From IMG/VR virus record IMGVR_UViG_3300028416_000049, positions 1 to 32,592 of that record: a stretch of 32,592 bases of DNA. One strand, 5' to 3'. Positions 27,526-32,592 of this stretch are shown one piece after another. Position 1 is the first letter of the stretch; each line of letters begins with the position of its first letter. Origin of the DNA: a virus. The notes under the pieces were generated by a model. The model did not search any database. It was not told the origin of the DNA and saw only the letters and a list, made by a program, of their open reading frames with translations. The position numbers and the translations under genes are program-made.

Positions 27526-28528
27526 AACATATGCAGGTTATTATACGTATGATAAAGATAAGAGCCCTATTAATACAGACTTCTTACGTACTGAAATAAA
27601 CCTAGACATATTACATGGCTGCGCTCAGTCGTGCCCAGGATGTTTTATTCCACGTAAAAACCTTACTAAACCTGAATACTTAGAAACATTATACAATTTA
27701 TTAATGGACGGCGCATATTATCCTGACGAGATAACGATTGGACCTACTGACATTTTTGATGCAGAGAACTTCCATGAAATTATGAAACATCCATATATGA
27801 AAAAGCTTTACGAAATATCAGCAGTTGGATTTACATCAACATTACTTCAATCATATGCCGAGATAAGAACTAAACTTGATATGATATGGAGTTTATATGA
27901 AGGTGTTCATAGAGTACCTGATATTGATTTTAAAATCGTTTTAGATATAGACAAGTACCTTGATGGAGAACTAGACGATTGGAACCGTAAACTTAAAATG
28001 TTTGAGTTAGGTTCAGTTCAATTTAGAGTTAATTATCATAAAGATGTATTTAAGCGTATCACATATAACGACTTATGTCAACGGATATATGATGACTATA
28101 ATGCACCAGTTATAATTACACCGTCGTTTTTAACAGATAGGAACGCGCGTGGTAAAGTAGAACAACACCTTGCAAACTTTAGACGTGAAATGATTGAGCA
28201 AGATATTGATAAGAAATGGCTTAACCTTTATACATTTTTTGATGCAAAGTTTAATGGATATGGCTGCCAAAATTATAGCTTCTATAATAATAAACTATAT
28301 TTAAATCCATTCTTGTATGATGTTATTATTCAAAGAACTCCAAATTTTGAAACAACAATGGATGCGAATACTTTATATGAAAATATAGATTATGCTCAAC
28401 AGGTTGATGATTGTAATGGCTGCGAGTATATGATGAGTTGTGCTGAACGTAATATACATTTATATATGGAGTCGCGAGGATTAGATAGCTGCGTCGCATT
28501 AAAGGAATATATGTATGCCTCTGATTAA
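27506..28528 (+). CDS. Radical SAM / SPASM-like protein B, 340 aa
   Basis: The ATG at 27506 overlaps the previous gene by 20 bases and puts the first cluster Cys at residue 39, matching three sister proteins, which supports the start. CAQSCPGC (C39, C43, C46) is the CX3CX2C cluster motif, and TIGPTDIF (GPTD 79-82) follows. A later block, TPSFLTDRNARGKVEQHL, matches NPAFSR, IPSVSR, LPSVVR and NPSFFR blocks in the paralogs, and LYLNPFLYD aligns with the [WYF]-x-[LT]-[SN]-P-F-[MIV]-Y motif of proteins C, D and E. The C-terminus has C303, C306, C312 and C329 (CX2CX5CX16C). At 340 residues it is the shortest of the five. The enzyme type is clear; the substrate and reaction are inferred from the neighbouring CHxS-tail proteins. 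Confidence 0.85.
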   Translation: MIVKLNKTYAGYYTYDKDKSPINTDFLRTEINLDILHGCAQSCPGCFIPRKNLTKPEYLETLYNLLMDGAYYPDEITIGPTDIFDAENFHEIMKHPYMKKLYEISAVGFTSTLLQSYAEIRTKLDMIWSLYEGVHRVPDIDFKIVLDIDKYLDGELDDWNRKLKMFELGSVQFRVNYHKDVFKRITYNDLCQRIYDDYNAPVIITPSFLTDRNARGKVEQHLANFRREMIEQDIDKKWLNLYTFFDAKFNGYGCQNYSFYNNKLYLNPFLYDVIIQRTPNFETTMDANTLYENIDYAQQVDDCNGCEYMMSCAERNIHLYMESRGLDSCVALKEYMYASD

Positions 28529-29672
28529 AAATAATCTCTATTATGAGATGACGACAGAGACCCAAACTAAGCCCGTCAGCGCTGTTAAAATTCAAATGGA
28601 TGTACTAGACGGTTGTCACCACAAGTGCCCTGGATGCTTTGTACATCGACGGGGTAACTCTAGTGATAAAAGCCAAGTATATATGGCAAAAGAGTTCATA
28701 CGTTCTATTACTGACCAAGGGATACTTGTTGATGAAATATTAATTGGTCCTACAGACTTTTTAGCATCAGAAAATTTCTATCAAGTAATGCCAGAACTCG
28801 TAGATATCATTAATGAAAACTCACCTATCCTAGCTTTTGTCTCTACTCTTATTGATGGTGATATTAAAAAGTTTTGCGATTTCCTTATTGATAATATTAA
28901 TTTAGATACTGAAATAGAAATTGGTATCGCTACAAATCCACATAAGTTTTTTACTGACGAATACACAAAACATATATCAGATATGTTAGCCTATATAGAT
29001 ACACACATTCAACATGAGGTTACTTATACGTTTGTTGTTAACATTAAAGATTATGGATTAGATTATGAGGCATTGCATGATCAGGCTGTAAAACGTTTTG
29101 ATACTATATTAGATTTTATTCCGTCAGTATCTCGTTCGCATAAAGCAAACATAATCTTAAAAACGCTTGATGAGTTTAACGAATACTTTAGCACATGGCA
29201 CCAAGAGTCCAAGCTAAACAATATTATGGTAGACCATTCTCACGCAGGTATTAATTACACTGTATTAAACTACAAACGCGGTGAATGGTATTTAAGTCCA
29301 TTTATGTATGAGAACATGGCGATATATGATGATATGTTTAAAGTCAAATCTTTTGATGATGTTGTTCCAATGGTTGAACATCAAATTAAAAGAGCAAAAG
29401 GTACTGAATGCGAGGATTGCCCATTATTCTTTAGTTGTTATAACAGAAAAATAATAATGTTAAGGGATTACCTTGGAGTAGACCGCTGCATAGCACCAAA
29501 AGAGAATATGCTAAATAATATAAACAATTATAATGGTCCTGCTCAGACAATGTATGGATGGGATGGTTATTCTGTTGAAAACGATAAGAACGGTTATCGT
29601 AAAAAGTTTTTAGTTACTGATGATGACGATCCAGAACTAAAACGATTAAAGGATATATCATATGTTAAATAA
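28515..29672 (+). CDS. Radical SAM / SPASM-like protein C, 385 aa
   Basis: The ATG at 28515 is preceded by AAAGGA (28501-28506) at good spacing and overlaps protein B by 14 bases; a later in-frame ATG at 28548 is less likely. CHHKCPGC (C34, C38, C41) is the CX3CX2C motif and LIGPTDFL (GPTD 78-81) follows. IPSVSRSHKANIILKTL and WYLSPFMYENMAIYDD are the shared family blocks. C299, C302, C308 and C325 form CX2CX5CX16C. About 60 residues beyond the last Cys (GPAQTMYGWDGY... ending in a DDDD stretch and basic tail) are absent from protein B and from the last paralog, and may contact a partner. The tight overlap with its neighbours suggests these enzymes are made together, perhaps acting in sequence or as a complex. 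Confidence 0.85.
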   Translation: MPLIKNNLYYEMTTETQTKPVSAVKIQMDVLDGCHHKCPGCFVHRRGNSSDKSQVYMAKEFIRSITDQGILVDEILIGPTDFLASENFYQVMPELVDIINENSPILAFVSTLIDGDIKKFCDFLIDNINLDTEIEIGIATNPHKFFTDEYTKHISDMLAYIDTHIQHEVTYTFVVNIKDYGLDYEALHDQAVKRFDTILDFIPSVSRSHKANIILKTLDEFNEYFSTWHQESKLNNIMVDHSHAGINYTVLNYKRGEWYLSPFMYENMAIYDDMFKVKSFDDVVPMVEHQIKRAKGTECEDCPLFFSCYNRKIIMLRDYLGVDRCIAPKENMLNNINNYNGPAQTMYGWDGYSVENDKNGYRKKFLVTDDDDPELKRLKDISYVK

Positions 29673-30816
29673 TGATTGGAAAAATATTGTAGACGGTGGG
29701 CGAGGTGAGGAATTTACTTCAATCGACAATATGAAAGAATATAAAATACAGGTCAACCTTGAAATACTCGAAGGTTGTTCATATATGTGTCCGGGTTGTT
29801 TTGTTAAACGTAAAGGTAATTGGAACCCAAACTCAATCGCAACATTTCATTCCTTGGCATTTGAATTAAAAGATAGAACTGATATTGTATTAGACGACAT
29901 TGTGATTGGCCCAACCGACTTTTATGGTGCTCAAAATTTAGAAGAGATTATTAATAATCAAAGGCTTGCTGATGCCATATCCATGATGCCTGAAGATAAT
30001 AGAAATATCCAACATAACTGTTCTATACTCGGATCATTATCTGAAAAAGATATTGAAGGTAAAATAAAAGCTATTGAAAACTCAATGCTAGGCGAAGTAG
30101 TCGAAGCATGGGATGTACAAATTGCTTTGGATTTAAATAGATTAATGAATGATCAGGTATACCTAGATGCACTTGATGAAAGAGTTGAAACATTTAAAAA
30201 TAGTTCTTTAAACTTTGAAATAAGTATGGCTACTAATATCGTGCAAGGTGTAGAAGATATATTATTTCCTGCTATTGAATTTGTTAGAGCTAGGTATGAA
30301 ACAGTAATCGAAGTATTACCGTCAGTAGTACGTTCTTTTAATCATAGCGCAAAGCACGGAGACAAACTATTTGAATGGAATGATATGTTAACTCGATTGG
30401 CTGCAGATCCACATAAGTTTAAAAACAAATTCCATTTCTTACAAGGTGACGTATCACATAAAGCGTTTCATTATTCTGTAGTTAGTATATACCACGGAGA
30501 TATGTATTTGTCGCCATTCATATATGAGAATGCTCAAATCCATACAGATGATTTTAAAGTTGATAATAGTTGGCTTTGGTTACCTGATGCCGATATTGTT
30601 GATTATATATTAAACAAAAAGAACGAGATTGTCAATAGCCAAATTGAAAAAAGTTCTGAAAAAGAGTGTGGCAGTTGTAAGTATTTAAATATATGTGCGA
30701 ATAGAATGGTTCCAATGATTATGGATACTGTGTTTGATGGAAGAAAAGAATGCATCTTAAATAAAGATGTAATTGGTTTATATGATGATGAGGTATACCA
30801 TGGGAATAGTTACTAA
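29662..30816 (+). CDS. Radical SAM / SPASM-like protein D, 384 aa
   Basis: The ATG at 29662 overlaps protein C by 11 bases, with AAAGGA at 29648-29653 upstream. CSYMCPGC (C39, C43, C46) is the cluster motif and VIGPTDFY (GPTD 83-86) follows. LPSVVRSFNHSAKHGDKL and MYLSPFIYENAQIHTD are the shared blocks. The C-terminal motif is C336, C339, C345 then C364, that is CX2CX5CX18C, two residues longer before the last Cys than in the other four. No transmembrane or secretion signal is present, so it acts in the infected cell's cytoplasm. Its N-terminal KRKGNW stretch after the cluster resembles HRRGNS in protein C, suggesting these two are the closest pair, by eye. Confidence 0.85.
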   Translation: MLNNDWKNIVDGGRGEEFTSIDNMKEYKIQVNLEILEGCSYMCPGCFVKRKGNWNPNSIATFHSLAFELKDRTDIVLDDIVIGPTDFYGAQNLEEIINNQRLADAISMMPEDNRNIQHNCSILGSLSEKDIEGKIKAIENSMLGEVVEAWDVQIALDLNRLMNDQVYLDALDERVETFKNSSLNFEISMATNIVQGVEDILFPAIEFVRARYETVIEVLPSVVRSFNHSAKHGDKLFEWNDMLTRLAADPHKFKNKFHFLQGDVSHKAFHYSVVSIYHGDMYLSPFIYENAQIHTDDFKVDNSWLWLPDADIVDYILNKKNEIVNSQIEKSSEKECGSCKYLNICANRMVPMIMDTVFDGRKECILNKDVIGLYDDEVYHGNSY

Positions 30817-31828
30817 CAATAAGCGTGCTGCACAAGCTGATAAAGATTTTGATTTATCCTTTAGTGAAGGACATGAAATCAAAGTACAATTTAATTGCGA
30901 AGTATTATCTGGCTGCGAGTTTAAATGTAAAGGTTGTTTTGTCAATAAACTCGGATCAAATATGGGATCATTTGATAGATTAAACAACGCCATTGATTTA
31001 TTTAATACCAATGGCTATCGCGTGTCAACCATTAATATTGGTCCAACTGATTTATTTGGTAATAATAATATCACCGAGTTGTTGAAAGACGAAACATTCC
31101 GAGAGTGTTTAAGTAAAGTAACTACTATTCAATTCGTTACAACATTAGAAAAGATTGATTTTAATATTATTGAAATGCTGAATAGTATTCCAAAGGCCGA
31201 GGGATTTATGTATGATTGTAACATAGCCCTGCAGCCGCCAGTTAATTGGAATGTACTTGAATATAAATTAGGAATATTAAATGAGTTGACAGATGATTTA
31301 AATTATTATATGGTATATAATATGGGTAATGATGATGTTGAGAATAATAAAGTACTCGAGATGTCAAAACTTGTTGAGGAACGGTTTGATTCTATACTTA
31401 CTTTAAATCCATCATTCTTCCGAGCACCTAAATCTAAAGTGCAAAAGCATCTTATTGAGAAATGGAAAAACTATGACTTTGCCGACGACCTTATGCCTAA
31501 AACATTTATTGACCAAGCACAAGGTGGTTCTTTAGAATTAAATTATACTTATTGTAACGAACGTTTCTTTTGGACACCATTCGTATATGATATTGCTTTA
31601 ATTGGTACAGATAATTTTGTGGTCAAAGATGAAAACGATATTGAGTCATGGACTCAAGTAAAAGAAAATAAGTTTATGTCACAGTTGACTTATTCAAGTG
31701 AAACTGACAATTGTGCTTCTTGTAAAAATTTAATGACATGTATTGATAAAGGTGTCCTATCTTATATGGAACACCATTCACTTACTGCGTGTGTGTTTCC
31801 GGGAGTGATAACGTCCGATAAAGGTTGA
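30800..31828 (+). CDS. Radical SAM / SPASM-like protein E, 342 aa
   Basis: The frame extends back to a TTG at 30773, but I choose the ATG at 30800 (MGIVTNNKRA): GAGG at 30790-30793 is 6 bases upstream, and this start puts the cluster Cys at residue 39 as in proteins A, B and D. CEFKCKGC (C39, C43, C46) is the CX3CX2C motif; NIGPTDLF (GPTD 81-84) follows; NPSFFRAPKSKVQKHLI and FFWTPFVYDIALIGTD are the shared blocks; C305, C308, C314 and C331 form CX2CX5CX16C. It overlaps protein D by 17 bases and is the last plus-strand gene. Its 3' end overlaps the 3' end of the minus-strand gene by 51 bases, so its C-terminal ~16 residues are constrained by two genes. Confidence 0.85.
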   Translation: MGIVTNNKRAAQADKDFDLSFSEGHEIKVQFNCEVLSGCEFKCKGCFVNKLGSNMGSFDRLNNAIDLFNTNGYRVSTINIGPTDLFGNNNITELLKDETFRECLSKVTTIQFVTTLEKIDFNIIEMLNSIPKAEGFMYDCNIALQPPVNWNVLEYKLGILNELTDDLNYYMVYNMGNDDVENNKVLEMSKLVEERFDSILTLNPSFFRAPKSKVQKHLIEKWKNYDFADDLMPKTFIDQAQGGSLELNYTYCNERFFWTPFVYDIALIGTDNFVVKDENDIESWTQVKENKFMSQLTYSSETDNCASCKNLMTCIDKGVLSYMEHHSLTACVFPGVITSDKG

Positions 31829-32497
31829 TGGATATACGTGTTGTATTCTATGCCATTTCTCTTTTGATTCTACCTCATGCATTTTAATATCAAGTTCCAT
31901 TTCGTGCATTGGGTATATTGACATTAAAGGCGTACCATATTTAAGTGTAACAGTATATTCTTCGTCTTTAATTGGAAACGCTAAGAATACGTTTAATGTG
32001 TGTTGGTCATAAAAGTTTGTAATCCCAGGTGATATTAAAATATCGTGCTTACGCAAATCCTCACTATAATGGCATTCAGTAATCATAAACTCTTTACGTT
32101 CGCTTGCCTTAACAGCCCAAGGTCCATGTAATTTAAATACAGTTCTATTTGGATATAATGTATCGCCAAATTGTTTACGTTCATGTTGAGATCCATCAAG
32201 TTGACCAGAATTATGTAATGGCTCAATGCACTCAACATTGCCATTTGGTTTTACTCTAAAAATACCATCTGACCACAATTTAAGAACGATAGGCTTACGC
32301 ATATAATCAACAATTCCTGGGCATGTTTTAATCGTCGGAGTTGGAACGTTAACGCCAACCCTAGACCTAAATTGGTCATACGAATTCTTAATAGATTTCC
32401 ACCACGTTGGTGGCTTAGTTCTGGCTTTAATTGGTTGTAAGTCTACAAGTGTTTGGTGTGCTGTGTAAAAATCAAGTTTAAGTTTTTTCTTTATCAT
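31778..32497 (-). CDS. Unknown phage protein, 239 aa, minus strand
   Basis: The minus-strand ATG at 32497 has AGGA about 8 bases upstream (reading ACAGGATTTAATTATG). The 239-residue product is soluble and basic at both ends, with a Trp/Pro-rich start (TKPPTWWKSI near 27-36), then CPGIVDYMRKPIVLKLWSDG near 59-78, GPWAVKASERKEFMI near 125-139, SPGITNFYDQHTLNVFLAFP near 154-173 and YGTPLMSIYPMHEMEL near 184-199. This order of motifs (WW..., CPGIVDYM, PG-FYD-H, GTPLxxIxP) reminds me of a beta-rich family of phage proteins of unknown function (DUF6065-like), but I cannot confirm it. It is the first gene of opposite orientation, so it marks the end of the long plus-strand late unit. Confidence 0.75.
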   Translation of the reverse strand: MIKKKLKLDFYTAHQTLVDLQPIKARTKPPTWWKSIKNSYDQFRSRVGVNVPTPTIKTCPGIVDYMRKPIVLKLWSDGIFRVKPNGNVECIEPLHNSGQLDGSQHERKQFGDTLYPNRTVFKLHGPWAVKASERKEFMITECHYSEDLRKHDILISPGITNFYDQHTLNVFLAFPIKDEEYTVTLKYGTPLMSIYPMHEMELDIKMHEVESKEKWHRIQHVYPSTFIGRYHSRKHTRSK

Positions 32498-32592
32498 AAT
32501 TAAATCCTGTTATCAAATTTTGACCTGTTTTGTCCATATAATTAAACCACATTCTCATTATGCAGTCAGGTAAATCGCGTTCTCTGTTTTTC
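32443..32592 (-). CDS. Possible 3' end of a minus-strand gene entering from the right edge
   Basis: On the minus strand a frame is open from the window edge to a TAG whose complement is at 32443-32445. It reads about 49 residues including RERDLPDCIMRMWFNYMDK and TGQNLITGFNYDKEK, which looks like ordinary protein sequence. It would overlap the start of the 239-residue gene by 55 bases. The other two minus-strand frames stop within about 35 bases of the edge, so one of them could instead be the true end of an upstream gene; with only 150 bases this cannot be settled. Confidence 0.3.

Noticed and set aside
30773-30799. TTG start for radical SAM protein E
   Set aside because: A rare start with no upstream site, whereas the ATG at 30800 has GAGG 6 bases upstream and restores Cys39 as in three paralogs.
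1-32592. Assignment to a specific host such as cyanobacteria or SAR11
   Set aside because: Fibre modules are widely shared among marine phages and no host-derived metabolic gene is present to decide.

Overview
The window looks like the late (virion) region of a large tailed phage, most likely a marine myovirus of the T4-like type. The reasons are: a run of very long tail-fibre or baseplate-associated genes with modular repeats; TATAAATA boxes of the T4 late-promoter type in two intergenic gaps just before fibre genes; tightly packed genes with TAATG or ATGA stop/start overlaps; and fibre modules typical of T4-like marine phages (GTTxERP...FEGYDG, NLTVxGTxTxVxSxTVxIxDNLITL, a C-terminal S74 chaperone). 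The host cannot be read from this sequence. No tRNA, integrase, insertion sequence or CRISPR array is visible.

Layout. (1) 1-4018: the 3' part of a large repeat-bearing structural protein whose reading frame is open at the left edge, followed by a small beta-rich protein. (2) 4018-8718: a 1566-residue collagen-like fibre with Gly-X-Gln triplets, three copies of one globular insert, a cupredoxin-like insert and a self-cleaving S74 chaperone. A hairpin terminator and a TATAAATA box follow. (3) 8813-15194: a small fibre or baseplate accessory protein and two modular fibre proteins (1294 and 701 aa). (4) 15244-23631: a giant 2795-residue fibre built from about 18 copies of a short YYDSxNxxYYxDPAxTS-type module, ending in a domain that resembles an autoproteolytic chaperone.

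(5) 23633-31828 is the unusual part. Nine co-oriented, mostly overlapping genes run directly on from the giant fibre. The first two are small paralogs of 126 and 127 aa whose C-termini carry three CHxS units followed by RGRR. They are followed by five divergent paralogous radical SAM proteins. Each has an N-terminal CX3CXGC cluster motif, a GPTD motif about 40 residues later, and a C-terminal SPASM-like CX2CX5C...C motif. Two proteins of unknown function (367 and 278 aa) sit between the first and second enzymes. The arrangement (short proteins with an invariant Cys/His/Ser tail, next to several radical SAM/SPASM-like enzymes) is what is expected of a peptide-modification (RiPP-like) pathway. 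It lies inside a phage structural operon, so the simplest hypothesis is that the enzymes modify a fibre-tip or adhesin-like virion protein rather than make a secreted peptide. That function is inferred, not shown.

(6) 31778-32497: a minus-strand gene of unknown function that overlaps the last radical SAM gene tail to tail, with a possible truncated minus-strand reading frame at the right edge. There is no gene-free stretch longer than about 100 bases.
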